Below are positions 21,881 through 32,695 of a stretch of DNA of 64,000 nt, piece by piece. The notes below the pieces were generated by a model. That model was given only the letters and a program-made list of their open reading frames with translations. It was not told where the DNA came from and ran no database searches. The translations under genes and the position numbers were made by a program. Within the stretch, counting starts at the first letter, position 1. The number at the start of each line of letters is the position of its first letter. Source of the stretch: Diploptera punctata (Eukaryota > Arthropoda > Insecta > Blattodea > Blaberidae); contig JASPKZ010001598.1 in the NCBI GenBank assembly GCA_030220185.1, positions 1,446,501 through 1,510,500 on the forward strand. Direction: 5' to 3'.

Positions 21881-22458
21881 AAAATACGAAAAATAGTCTT
21901 ACGTGTTAGGCCTAGGCCCTATATAATATAATTATTATTTATAAGGTATTTTGATTTATTCTAGATTTAACAAATTCAATATAATATCTTCAAGATATAA
22001 GAAAACGAAAAAAAGTGTTAATGGCATAGGATAAAATTAAAATAAATAGAGAAAAATTAATTATTTGATAACAGGCAACTGTATAGGCCTAAGAGTGACT
22101 TAAAAGTGCCAACTATGCGGCAACCCCTGATACAAGAAAGGAAATTCCAGGAGTGGGCAGAGGCCTAAATAACTCACTGGCACTCCGAAGGTTCATGGTA
22201 GCAAGGATAGGCCCTATAGGCTGAAGCGTTCCACATATTCCTGTACAGAACTGATATTTTTCAATCCGCATGCCGGACAGGTCAAAGGAGATGATCCGAA
22301 CGAAAAAAAAAGTACCTTCGTCGAAAGAGTGACGACCTTTCACTGTAAAAATATAACTTATCCAGCAACAAAGGCGGTGTAAAATTTCCACTGGTGTAAA
22401 ATTTTCCTGAGCTATTCGTAATTAAGTTACAAGGCGTAAAGGCATGATTTTGAATGTT

Positions 22459-22645
22459 TATGTTGAGTTGACAGCACTGGACTGCAAGTGTCCCCCAATA
22501 TGGTTCAAAATTATGAGTAGTGGGAAGGGCGAAAGAAAAGAGAGATAGGAATGCAAGGAGGAAAATGGTTTACAGAGGCAGAAAAGTAATTAATGTTTAG
22601 TTTATTTTACGGGGGCACATAGGCTTATCCGTTGGTCAAACAACA
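22459..22645 (-). repeat. Interspersed repeat R5, copy b
   Basis: Reverse complement of 17256-17440: 'gttgagttgacagcactgga', 'cagaggcagaaaagtaatt' and 'tacgggggcacat' are the counterparts. Confidence 0.65.
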
Positions 22646-23114
22646 CGACAGAACACACTATCGTGCAAAAAAAAAATATATTTAGGCCTACATGAGAATC
22701 TCAATAGCAAAATTCCTTTGGAACTTGAAATGTTACAATATTACAAAATTAAATATGAGATGGTCTGTAACCGAAAGTCTATTACGGAAAGCATTAAAGT
22801 TGTTCATGGAATTTGGCATAAAATCGAATTTATATGACGAGAACACAGAAATGTACTAATGGCTGAACAAGCTGGCTCAATTATTGACAACGAAACATAA
22901 TCCGTCCCATGTCTATTGTAATAACTTCATGAAAATTGATGCACGATTCTTGGAAACTCATAGATTCACATTATCCATGTATAAGTGAGAGCTTACTTTA
23001 GCTATCAGTGACTTTTTACTTTAGCGGACAGGCGTACTGACTCATTTTACAGAGTTGTCTACGTTAACATTCCTGTTAACCAACTTGCGGCAGGCCTACT
23101 CCTAATTCAAAGTA
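22646..23114. other. Intergenic DNA, no gene seen
   Basis: AT-rich, no exon-like frame or repeat structure recognised. Confidence 0.4.
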
Positions 23115-23330
23115 TAATATACCACACTATTTAACTAATGCCCCAAATGGGAGTCAATGACCAATCACATTTTAATGATTTTTTATTTACAACCAATCAC
23201 AGTCGTGTTTCGCCTTGAATTTACGAACTAAAGTTTATCATAATAAAGAAAGCACCTCCTTTTTAACATTCAGAATAGGTCATAGCATTATTTTGCAGTG
23301 ACTGACTCACTAAGAAATATACGCCTGACG
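23115..23330 (+). repeat. Interspersed repeat R3, copy a
   Basis: Matches 63755-63935 (direct) and 31080-31265 (inverted). Shared blocks: 'atgccccaaatgggagtcaa', 'tgaccaatcaca', 'caaccaatcac', 'cctccttttaacatt' and 'ttttgcagtgact'. The CCAAT-type boxes are notable but their role is unknown. Confidence 0.75.
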
Positions 23331-23350
23331 ACAATCTCCTTGTGCCAGAT

Positions 23351-23378
23351 TGTGTGTGTGTATATATATATATATAAG

Positions 23379-23423
<45 letters not shown>
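23351..23423. repeat. (TG)n-(TA)n microsatellite
   Basis: A short TG run followed by more than 50 bp of TA repeats. Confidence 0.95.
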
Positions 23424-23424
<1 letters not shown>

Positions 23425-23559
23425 CATGAATATCAACACATACCGCATGCGGGAGTTAAAAAAAACATTTGTAGCAATTGATTATACCACCAAAAAAAAA
23501 ATACCACTGTTTGCACTTTCTTAAATGTATTTTTTCCCAGGTAATAACATTCCAGAAAA

Positions 23560-23905
23560 ATATAATTGTTATAGGACATCAGAAATGAATTAATATACAG
23601 TTTGATGTGTTTCATTTTTTCTCCACTAGAGTACATTCTTACAATATTGCGTTCCTTTGGCAATAAATAATATGATCTGGTTGCAGTGATGAACAATGCA
23701 AATGAAGCGTACCAATCGTTTCTCATTTTTTCTCAAACATCGCTGTTTACATTAATATATAAATATTTTTAAATAACTATATTTAAATAATGATTTGTGA
23801 GTAAACAGCTTAATTGTATTCGTTAAATAGTCCTAACAAATTCCACTCTTAATTTCCAAATTCTCTAGATAAATTCACTCCTCACTTCGTGAGTCGTGAA
23901 TTTAT
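23560..23905 (+). repeat. Interspersed repeat R4, copy a
   Basis: Matches the reverse complement of 29850-30155: 'gtttgatgtgtttcatt', 'cttacaatattgcg', 'tgatttgtgagtaaacagct', 'cgttaaatagtcctaacaaa' and 'tttccaaattct' occur in order. Together with R3 it forms a larger unit present in inverted orientation around 30-31 kb. Confidence 0.75.
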
Positions 23906-24004
23906 CGATAATTTGAAAATCACTCGTGCAATTACTTATGATAACTTCTTAGGGAGAATATAAAATTTAAAATTGGAATAAGACATGAGCTTTTTTGTGT
24001 TATC

Positions 24005-24260
24005 AGGATTTCTCTAAACCTTACACGCTCTTAGAACGATCCCAACATAAACAAAGCTAATTGTATCCTTCCGCCATTTGCGCCACAATTAGCCTACTGT
24101 CACATTGACAGGGAGTAGGCTACGTGTGAAGTATATAAGACATGTGGTCATTGAATGGGGTAGATTACAAGAAAGCTGGCGAGATTTTTCACTGAACTTG
24201 TGAAATTATTTAAAATAACTGTTTTTTACCACTAGTCAAGGTTTGCCTGACTTGTGTTTT
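24005..24260 (+). repeat. Long interspersed repeat R1, copy b
   Basis: Counterpart of 18290-18545. The two copies carry different octamer variants at the same TA site: TAGGGCCTA at about 18383 against TAGCCTA at about 24090. Confidence 0.72.
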
Positions 24261-24354
24261 AATAATTTAGATGGATGCCTTCGGTCATTTTGTTGCATGA
24301 TAATCGACTGAAGCATGATTCAAATGCATCATCAGTATGTAACAAAACTATTCT

Positions 24355-24660
24355 ATTCTTCTTCCTTTCCAGGATTAGGTCAATGCGACCTGTTCCGGTC
24401 TCAAGTCCGTCGTTTCCTAGGTCGTCCCGAAGATCTTTTTCCATATGGTTTGTAGGTGTTGATCTTTTTGGGTAATCTTGTATTGTCCATTCTGTCTAAA
24501 TGTTCTTTCCATTGGTTTTTGTAAGTACCCAAGATTCAGATCCATATAAGAGAACAGGAACAGCCATAATTTTATAAAACCTGAGCAGAGTTTTTCTTCG
24601 AGTCTTTCGGAGTGTTCTTCTTATGGTGCCACACATCACTTGATATCGGTTTAATTTATT
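24355..24660 (-). mobile_element. LINE family B tail
   Basis: The minus strand carries the LINE C-terminal and upstream blocks in degraded form. 'agaacaggaacagccataat' and 'ttttataaaa' at about 24550-24580 match the MAVPVLMYGSE region of 4420-4955, and 'catttagacagaatggac'-type sequence lies downstream. It is inserted into repeat R1/R2 next to the foldback at 24663. Confidence 0.65.
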
Positions 24661-24662
24661 GT

Positions 24663-24956
24663 CAGTAATATAAAGTAGGCCTACGGTTAAAAACTATAAA
24701 ATAGTTACCTTGTAGGTCCGTCTCCTCAACTTAAGTTCTTTTAAAACTCTGTAGGCCTTTCGGGACTAGTCCCATCATCAGCAGAATGCATTAGGTCCGT
24801 TCTTGTTGACACTTGTTGAAGCACTTCAACAATACATTCTGCTGATAATGGGACTAGTCCCGAAAGGCCTACAGAGTTTTAAAATAACTTAAGTTGAGGA
24901 GACGCGGACCTACAAGATAACTATTTTATAGTTTTTAACCGTACTTTATATTACTG
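24663..24956. mobile_element. Foldback element IR1 with hammerhead-like cores in both arms
   Basis: The left arm 24663-24788 and right arm 24835-24956 are inverted copies, separated by 46 bp. They differ by one GGCCTA insertion (only in the left arm, octamer 24676-24683) plus a few substitutions. Each arm contains a hammerhead-like core: minus strand 24758-24781 reads CTGATGA, T, GGGA-CTAG-TCCC, GAAA; in the right arm (24842-24864) the core is mutated to CTGATAA. The layout recalls inverted Penelope-like terminal repeats, but no coding sequence is present. Confidence 0.65.
24758..24781 (-). ncRNA. Hammerhead-like core motif M2
   Basis: The minus strand shows CTGATGA, a one-base linker, a GGGACTAGTCCC palindrome as stem II, and GAAA. 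It is preceded by 'cattctg' and followed by 'ggcctacagag'. Cleavage competence was not established. Confidence 0.35.
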
Positions 24957-25069
24957 TGTACTAATACCTCAACGCAAACTTACCATGGATTTTACTAGTA
25001 TCTATTAATTTATTGTGTATATCCCAATGGTAGCTGTATGTTAGGCCTATATCTGGTCCCTAAAAGGTA

Positions 25070-25440
25070 GAGAATAACTGGGGCGGATCTGAGGATGAGC
25101 TCTCAGACTCTACAAAAGGCTCCAAATAGTCAGCGGAAAATATAGCCTCTCTCTACCAAACCCTTCCATCTACTTTCACGTGGTGGGAGACTGTTTTTAC
25201 TGTAGATGGAGGGTGAATAGCGAGTTTCTGGCGCCATAAAACCAGATGCTCGGGGTAGACAGAGCTCTGTAACCTTGTAAGGCAGTCTGTGTAGGAGAAA
25301 GACAACTCCGAAATTGAACTCTGGTCCTCCAGGTTGGAGGTTGCGGTTGGACTGGTAACCCACCCAAGTAAAAAAAAAAACTATCACTCAGAAGTCTCAA
25401 GTGCGAATACGAAACCCGGACAGATTCAATGGATACAACT
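25070..25440 (+). mobile_element. Probable LINE 5' end fragment
   Basis: The plus strand has 'ggcggatctgaggatgagct', 'aggctcc', 'ataaaaccagatgctcgggg' and 'cctccaggttggaggttgcg...ggtaacccaccc' followed by an A run (25370-25380). This resembles the 5' untranslated part of a widespread arthropod LINE, from memory of the phrase only. No ORF follows. Confidence 0.35.
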
Positions 25441-25444
25441 ATTC

Positions 25445-25665
25445 TACAAGATGTAATTATTGATAAGGTACATTTTAGAACATTTTCTGTTTTCAATAGG
25501 CCTAGGCCTACTATTATTTTTATTCACGAAGAATAACATGTATAATTATTCAGAGGACATATTTTTAAGTTAATGTACGGAATTACTTTCTCTCGTACTT
25601 ATAGTGTTCATAAGCGAGCAGGTCACGTGTTTTTGTTTTGTTGATCGGATAGCCTTTAGAATGAC
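25445..25665 (+). repeat. Long interspersed repeat R2, copy b
   Basis: Counterpart of 18665-18920: 'tgtaattatt', 'attcacgaagaataaca', 'ggtcac.tg.ttttgtttt' and 'ggatagcctttag' in the same order. The ~1.1 kb between R1 and R2 here (24355-25440) is absent from copy a. Confidence 0.65.
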
Positions 25666-26034
25666 AGCAATCAAAACAGAACACGTAGCGTAACACCCAA
25701 ATCACCACTCTTATTAGCATTAACAAGGAACTGCCAACCATTACATTCCAAACATACCTTGTAGTTTCTTCCAAAGAAGCGTTGCGATGTAAAGTCGACT
25801 CAGTCATTTAGTTTACAGACGCTTTGCTTTTAGATTAGGTAGGTCTATTTTGCACGCATAAGTATTTAGAATATCAAGCGGCGTTGTCACGTTTTATTCA
25901 CTAAAATAAATTTTTACCAACTAAAGATACTGCAAAAGAAAAAACTTGCAACGCTGTTAAGATAATTATATCCACGTGGAGTAGATATGAAAGAGTCATT
26001 TAAAAATGCGAAGACATTATTGGTGGAGAACTGT

Positions 26035-26880
26035 TTTCAATTTTTTGGTGATTGGAGCGGCGTCTTAGAAGCCTCTAACACAACTCCCCGGCTCTTCCTG
26101 GCAGTAACAATATATTTTTTTAAACCAGTAGCAAACAGTTGCCTTTGATGCTTTCTGTAAATTAAATAACTCATCCGACTGTAGCAAGGCCGTGCCCAAA
26201 AAAAAAATCTGTCATTTTTAACTGAAAGGCACAAAAATCCAGTGCCAAATGTCTCCATTTAAACCATAGGCAAGTATAACAACTCCCGAATTAATAGATT
26301 GGATATCACTCATTATATGTCGTCCGAGCCGCTTTCCGCCTCACTCCGCCCCGTTCTAACAAGAAATTTCTCCCAGAGAAGCGTTATGATGTACCAAGGT
26401 TGCATCCAAATATTATTTGCTGTTTTTAACTGCAAGGAAATAGAAGCCAGAATTCATCTCCGTAACAGATGGATGTCCCTGCTTGGCTTAGAGCGGAGTG
26501 GAGTGAGGCGGGTGCGGTGGAGACGGCAGTAGTGAGTGTTATCCAATGCACTCAAGGAGTTGTGTTATTACCCTGTAGTTTGAGAGATTTGGCGCTGGAT
26601 TTTAGTGCATTTCACTTTAAAGGGGCGGATATTTTTTTAACACAGCCTTGGTACATCACAGCGCGTCTCTGGGAGAAATTTCAAGTTATTTTTCGTCATG
26701 CAATGTTTGACAATTTCCCTTGTAGTCAAGCAGCGATGCATCTGCTCCGTTCAGTGGGTTGACATTGCTAGATTCTGGCTTCGATTTCTGTGCCTTGCAG
26801 TTAATAATGGCAATATGTTTTGAGATACGGTCTTGGTACACCATGACGCTTCTCTCTGAGAAACATCAGAGAGGAATCCG
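26035..26880. repeat. Complex inverted repeat, alternating copies of one unit
   Basis: A ~180-bp unit occurs several times in alternating orientation. 26374-26456 pairs with 26775-26855 ('gagaagcgt.atg.tgtaccaag' and 'taactgcaag' on opposite strands), and 26195-26265 pairs with 26570-26650 ('aaaatccag.gccaaat'). 'aaatttctcccagaga' at 26363 is mirrored at 26667. No transposon ends were defined and no ORF is convincing. Confidence 0.6.
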
Positions 26881-27011
26881 CATAACTTACACTGTTTAAC
26901 AATTCCTTTGTAAGAAACAAAGAGCTATTGTTTAAAAAATAAAAACAAAAGCATATCCATCTCACTAACAGGTCATAAACATTTAAGTTCGTAATACTAT
27001 AGGCCTATTAG

Positions 27012-27679
27012 ATGAATGAGGGAAATTTTGAGGAAGTGGTTGAATTCAAATACCTAGGAACAATAATCACAAACAGGAATGAGATGCACAAGGAAATTAA
27101 ACATAGGCTCAATTCTGGAAATGCGTGATATTAGGCCTATGCATTACAGAAACACTTGACATCCCAACTCCTTTCAAAAAACGTTAAACTGAAAACATAT
27201 AAAACTATTATTCTACCAGTTATTTTATATGGATGCGAAACATGGACTCTTACTTTTGGGGAGGAAAGGAGATTACGAATATTTGAGAATAAAGTTCTTA
27301 GGATTTTTTTTTTGGCCAAAAAGAGATGAACAGACAGGTGAATGCAGAAGACTTGCATAACAACGAATTACAATGAATTACATACAGATATAATGAGAAC
27401 AGTTAAGTCTCATAGTCTGCGATGGGCAGGACACGTGGCACGAATGGGGAATGAAAGACGTGCATGGAAGATTCTTGTAGGAAAACCAGAGGGAAAACGC
27501 CTAGCTGGTAGACCAAGAATGAGGTGGGAGAATAACATTAAGTATGATTTGAGGGAAGTAGATTATACAGGGGATGATTGGAAAACATTGGCTCAGGACA
27601 CGGATTTATGGAGAGCTTATGTCCGCGCGGCCATGAACCTACGGGTTCGATAGTGCCAGTGAGTTAGTTAGTTAGTTAA
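27012..27679 (+). mobile_element. LINE family A tail, best-preserved copy
   Basis: Degraded C-terminal LINE coding region. FEEVVEFKYLGTIIT is at about 27030. After a stop created near the octamer at 27132-27139, ILYGCETWTLT is at about 27220, and ORF 27342-27653 runs through LRWAGHVARMG, KPEGKRLAGRPRMRW and WRAYVRAAMNLRVR to a TAG. The element ends in 'gtgccagtgagttag' followed by (GTTA)n. At least seven other copies in the window share this 3' end but start at different points, the signature of 5' truncation. The RT core is absent. Confidence 0.85.
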
Positions 27680-27856
27680 TATTATAAGTTATTATACTAT
27701 ATTCCTCGTTTTTCTTATTTCGGCTACATGATTCTCGAATTCTCTCTCCTCTTATGGGCCTACCAAGAGCTGCTCGATTCAAAACCAGTTAAAAAACAAA
27801 TTCACTAAATAATCCCTTAGGCTTGAACAATATTCTTGTCTTGTAATCAATGTTCC

Positions 27857-28194
27857 CCTTAACAAATATTTAGACACTCTCCCCCTACAGGCAAGAATTT
27901 GAACCATTGTAATTTAGTTATACTTGTTTTCGTATAGATGTCATTGGAGTGGTCCTTGGTCAGCGTTCCGCCTCATACTGACATCTAGGAAACCAAGGTA
28001 AATTTTGCTTAGAGGCCTTTTCATTCAGGCTTAAGGGTCTTTTAAGAGCCAGAAAATCTTCAGACTCGGGACCCACGGCTTAAAGTCTCTCCCGGAGGAC
28101 TTGCTCCTTGAATTTTTCCATCCTAAAAAAATCAACCCCGGCAGGGTTTGAACCCGCGACCCTCGGGACCAGAGGCATAACCACAAGTCCACCG
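27857..28194 (-). mobile_element. tRNA-derived SINE-III
   Basis: The minus strand starts 'gcggtggacttgtggttatg' (28194) with B box GGGTTCAAACCC at about 28146-28157. The body continues through 'aaggagcaagtcctccggga' and 'cgagtctgaagattttctgg' to 'gatgtcagtatgaggcgg' and a distal 'ggttcaaattcttgcc'. It aligns with 46556-46953 along its length. Confidence 0.85.
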
Positions 28195-28199
28195 CTTAA

Positions 28200-29039
28200 A
28201 CAATAGGCATAGAATACACAGACCTAACCAAGTTCTAGGTAGGCCTACATATTTTTATTATTTTTTATTTTTCACTTTCGTAAACAAACCAATAGCCGAA
28301 TAGGCGTAATGAAGTTATAGATTATTATTCTTTTTAAGGGGATCGACTGGTGAATTTCAATTTTTTTTATCTGATTGTTTTGAAAATTTTATCGGATACA
28401 TTCCTATGTGCTTATAGAAGTGTTTCTGTGAAGTTTAATGTTTATTACCCTATAGGCCTAATAGTTTCAGAATTATGATTTTTTAAATATTTTCTAAAAA
28501 ATGCTCCTTACGATGCATTTTTAAATATTCTCTCATGAAATTTGAGATTCAGGGTCTTTATGATTTAACTAAACACATTTGCTATGCAAAAAAAAAAATG
28601 AAAGGGAGGATACTGTTTTTTTTTTTTGTTTTTTTTTTTTTCATTTTTTAGAAGAATATATATTTTATCGACTCTCGTGCATTTCCATCTCAATTTAAAA
28701 GACCACATGTATCTTAGGGTACTAACTGCATAGCAAATTTGAATTAGCATATATTGGGGAGTCTAACCACAACATTTTACTTTGATAGCATAAAAATTAC
28801 ATTGTAAGGGGCATTTTAAGTCTTGAAAAATGCCAAAAAATTAAACCGAAAAAAAAACACATAAGTTAGGCCTATTAAAATTTAGGTTCTAATGCTGACC
28901 CACGTATTTAAACTCTTACGTCAAGGACTCAATTTTGCCCCTGCTATAATTTTTTTTCATGAAAATGATTCTAAAGAATCAGAGTTATTAAAAAGCAAAT
29001 AAACAAAAAATGTATTTTTTTTGCTATTGTTTCAACATT
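28200..29039. other. A/T-rich intergenic DNA, no gene seen
   Basis: Long T and A runs (28605-28645) and an imperfect inverted pair around 'tttgctatgca' (28577 and 28727). No element end or coding frame is supported. Confidence 0.4.
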
Positions 29040-29400
29040 TTCATCATTCGGTGCCTTTAAATGGCACTCCATCCCAATAAGGAACTTCTTCTCAATTAGC
29101 CTCCTCCAGACACCCCTCTCCATAGAAAGCCTTTCCCAATGGTTTATTTGGCATTTCTTAAGATCCTGGTGTTCACAATCCCACCATCTATTCTAAGGTC
29201 TTCCTCATAATATGGTTCCTTAAGGTCGTGAACAGACGATTTGTTTCACATTCCTATTATTTGCATTCTATTAATATGTCCACTCCATCTCAAACGACCA
29301 AGCCTTTGGCCTTTGTGTGAGCAAAATCGAGAACTCCTAATAATTGTAGCCTATTAATTCTCTATTGCATTTAGACCATCTTCCAAAATTGGTATGATAT
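29040..29400 (-). mobile_element. LINE C-terminal remnant
   Basis: The minus strand near 29310-29230 encodes a block like RLGRLRWSGHINRMQ, the WxGHxxRM region found after the reverse transcriptase in many LINEs. The remainder is frameshifted. Confidence 0.5.
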
Positions 29401-29418
29401 TAGATCCCACAATTCGTT

Positions 29419-29706
29419 TTGAGGCTCATAGTGGCCAACCTAAGGAAGTTGACTCTGAAAAAGAAAGCCATATATGAGCCAACAATTGACTATTACAAAG
29501 ATAAATACCAACTAGATAGTATAACTGTCACAGGATTGATGATCGGGGCAAGAGGTACTATAACAGGATTCTTAGCCAAATTTTGGAATTCCTTAGATTT
29601 GGACAGGGTGTATCTTCCTAAAATTGTCATCGCTTCCATTACAGGATCAATTTCAAGACCATATTTACAAAATGTCTACTTTATAGTAGATGTATACTTC
29701 AATTAG
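29419..29706 (+). mobile_element. LINE ORF fragment (SITVTGLMIGARGTI block)
   Basis: This 95-codon frame reads RKLTLKKKAIYEPTIDYYKDKYQ, then SITVTGLMIGARGTITGF and a FWNSLDLD block, ending with a TAG at 29704. I recognise the 'GLMIGARGTI..F...FW..L.L' pattern as the C-terminal end of an insect LINE polyprotein; this is pattern memory, not a database result. Nothing upstream continues the frame, so it is a truncated copy. It is less likely a host exon because the neighbours are LINE debris. Confidence 0.5.
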
Positions 29707-29849
29707 GCCTACAACTTTAATTTTTTTTAATGTATTTACAAAATATATTTCATCAATTCCAAACATTGTCTGTATCACTTTGTCCTTGAGGCAATCCTCT
29801 AATGAGGAAAGTTGTATATAATAAAAATCTTCTTCTCCAGATGTTATCA

Positions 29850-30155
29850 TAAGTAATGCCACGAGTGATTTCCAATTTATCTAAAGAATTTGGAAATCAA
29901 GAGTGGCATTTGTTAGGACTATTTAACGAATAAAATTAAGCTGTTTACTCACAAATCATTGTTTAACTATAGTTATTTTAAAATATTTAAGTATTTAATG
30001 TAAACGGCGATGTTTGAAAACAAATCAGAAATGTGAGGTTATGTTCATTCACTGCTGCTTGATCATATTATTTATTCCCAAATAAGATCGCAATATTGTA
30101 AGAGTGCACCCAAGTGGGGAAATAATGAAACACATCAAACTATATATCATAATCA
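29850..30155 (-). repeat. Interspersed repeat R4, copy b (inverted)
   Basis: Reverse complement of 23560-23905, with 'tttggaaatcaagagtgg', 'gtttactcacaaatcatt' and 'atgaaacacatcaaac' as landmarks. Confidence 0.75.
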
Positions 30156-31079
30156 ACATTACGGGTTATTCATTATTTTTTTTAGTAAACAACTCAGTAA
30201 AATCAAGGAGTCTTTTCATTATTTGCTATATTCAATGTATTTGTGTGCCGGCGATAACCACACTACTCGCTACCATTTGTCCGGGATCGTCTTTTGTTTC
30301 CGTTGCTTCTACTAGCGTAGATTTTATTACATCCAAGGTTATTAATTACAAAGCTTTTTTTGCCCCGGGCCCATAGGAGGCAAAGATTGATTCATCTTTC
30401 TTTCCTAAGCACTTAAGCATAAATCAATAATAGTTCTCAAAACAGCAGAGTGACTTAAAATGAATGTTTTCACTATAATTATTAATCAGGAAAGCTAGAC
30501 AGAAAAATAAAGGGAGCTAGGATGATCTCCTAAATGAGTGAGTATCCGTACAGGAATATCAAACAGCCACATGCACATAAATCACTTTGAACATTAAATT
30601 GGATTAGTATAAAAATGATATTTAATGTAAACAAGAAGTCTGAAGTAAAAACATAACAAAGATAAACATTTGATCATTCAAAAAAGTAAACAGATAATAA
30701 TGATTTTACATGACAAAAAAAAACCACATCATACCTCACACCACATTCATGCTAAAGTCCAAGCCATGGTGGCTTTCCCCGGTCTTCAGGACCAACTTAA
30801 ACTCCGCCGCTCGCGGCTCCAGACGACCTTGTCCATTTAAAGTTCCGATCCAATGAATGAATGAATGATAACGTTCTCGCTGTGCATAACGTATTTGAGC
30901 GTTCCGAGGTAGAAGGGGAGATGCGCCGTAGAAACAGCGCACCAGGAGAAGTAAAGAGGGAGAGTGGGGGTAGATGCATAGAGAAAGGATATTGGCATAG
31001 TTCACGAATCTTACTGTCCAGGGAGGATAACGACACTGCAGTAGTGAACCGAAAATCACACTTTCGGTTCATTTGTTAG
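30156..31079. other. Intergenic DNA, no gene supported
   Basis: This segment separates inverted R4 from inverted R3; the matching gap at 23.3-23.6 kb is only about 230 bp, so most of it may be an insertion. Overlapping frames at 30736-31079 on both strands show no recognised domain. Confidence 0.4.
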
Positions 31080-31265
31080 AGAAAAATAATGTTTTGATCT
31101 GTTCAGAACATTAAAAAGGAGGAGCTTTCTTTATCACAAAAGCAGGAGCTGATAAAGAGAAATCGATAAAGAGCGAGGTGAAACACGACTGTCATTGGTT
31201 GTAAAACAACATTCATTGAAACGTGATTGGTCATTGACTAGCATTTGTGGCATGAGTTAAATAGT
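31080..31265 (-). repeat. Interspersed repeat R3, copy b (inverted)
   Basis: Reverse complement of 23115-23330: 'gaacattaaaaaggaggag', 'cattggttgtaa' and 'gtgattggtcattgac' are the counterparts of the CCAAT-type blocks. Confidence 0.7.
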
Positions 31266-31474
31266 CTACACAAACTGCTCCCAATATTCTTCTCAGTATC
31301 TTTCTTTCAAATATATTTAAATGATTAGAGATATAAGAATCAAGTAGGCCTACCCAAGTTTCAGAACCATAAGTAAATTGGTCTAATAAATGTTTAAGTT
31401 ATATATCTTCATTTTTGGTATAGCCTATCTAAAAACAGAATGGTTCTTTAATATGGGAAGAAGAGCAGGCTATA

Positions 31475-31504
31475 TTATTATCATCATCATCATTATTATT
31501 ATTA

Positions 31505-31568
<64 letters not shown>

Positions 31569-31575
31569 GATTATG

Positions 31576-31674
<99 letters not shown>

Positions 31675-31690
31675 GTTGTTGTTTTATTAG
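31475..31690. repeat. Very long (ATT)n microsatellite
   Basis: About 200 bp of nearly pure ATT with a few ATC and ATG variants. The poly-Ile ORF here is read-through. Confidence 0.95.
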
Positions 31691-31825
31691 GTCTATATTA
31701 ACAAGTTTATATTTTGTATTGTATTTTTTCTTATCATTTGTAAGGCCTATAAAGTTATTGTGTAGGCCTATTATGTGACAATTTAACTATAGGCTACATA
31801 GGCCAGATACCTGTTATTCTGAACT

Positions 31826-32065
31826 GTTACTTTAAGGGAGGAGAAAAGGTTACGAGTATTTGAGAATAAAGTTGTTAGGATAATTTTTGACCAGACAGAT
31901 GTAGGCCTACAGACAGTCGAATGGAGAAGACTAAATAACAGTGAGCTACTTAAGCTTTATAGGAAATTGGCAGGACATATGGTACTAATGGGTATGAAAG
32001 AGGGGCATGGAAGCTTCTTGAGGGAAAATGCTCATTTGCTAGACCAAAACTAAAATATCTGGTGT
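31826..32065 (+). mobile_element. LINE family A fragment
   Basis: Matches 42500-42770: 'tgttactttaagggagg', 'ttacgagtatttgagaataa' and 'gtgagctactt'. Translation of the middle recalls the EERRLRVFENKVVR block. An octamer (TAGGCCTA at about 31903) sits where other copies have none. The 3' end is lost. Confidence 0.7.
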
Positions 32066-32069
32066 AGGC

Positions 32070-32312
32070 CTACTATAGTATAATTGGCTTAACTTGGCAG
32101 AGAAAGAGAGATGGAAATACAAGGGTAGATCGTTGACCACTTTAGTCTAGATACAAAAGAAATAACCCACCCTGTTGTCAATTTTCCTCTTCTCCCTTAC
32201 CCCTATTAACATCTGGTGAAGAAACACAGACAACACTGGTGCGAGTGAGAGACGTGAGCACAGTTGTCTCATTCTACAAATTTCTCGTAAAGTTAAACCA
32301 GAGAGACTACAA
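32070..32312. mobile_element. MITE R6, copy b
   Basis: The ends 'ttggcttaacttggcaga' (32083) and 'cgtaaagttaaaccag' form the TIR pair. The interior matches the reverse complement of 19773-20005 closely ('actggtgcgagtgagag', 'cccaccctgttgtcaa'). Non-coding. Confidence 0.7.
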
Positions 32313-32695
32313 CTCGCCCATTTTCTCACCCTAAGTTGCTCAGACTAACACTAACTTACCCATGTAACACTAACTTCCTCATTTTCTCTCCCTGACTTGC
32401 ACACTCTTGGGATACAATCCTCTTATAGCCTATGTGAGCAAACACGTTGGCAATTGGCTCTAACGGGAACACGTGTTATGACATTGGCCAACACTACTCT
32501 ACAAGTCACTTGTTCTAGGATCGATTATATATTGGTAGCACGGTGGCATAAATTGGTTAAAAATATTAAAGCAGAAAAGTAATAGGCTTAAACCAATTAA
32601 ATGAATAAGTTCAGTTGGAAATTTGAAATATAAACTTGATAGTGAAGAAGCTAAATAATAAAGATATGGTGAAAGCTTTGGGAATGACAGACAAC

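Noticed and set aside
26037..26258. Host exon or THAP-like domain in the 26-kb inverted repeat
   Set aside because: A weak 'NCK' resemblance in several arms, but the frames are short, inconsistent between arms and lack the domain's remaining residues.
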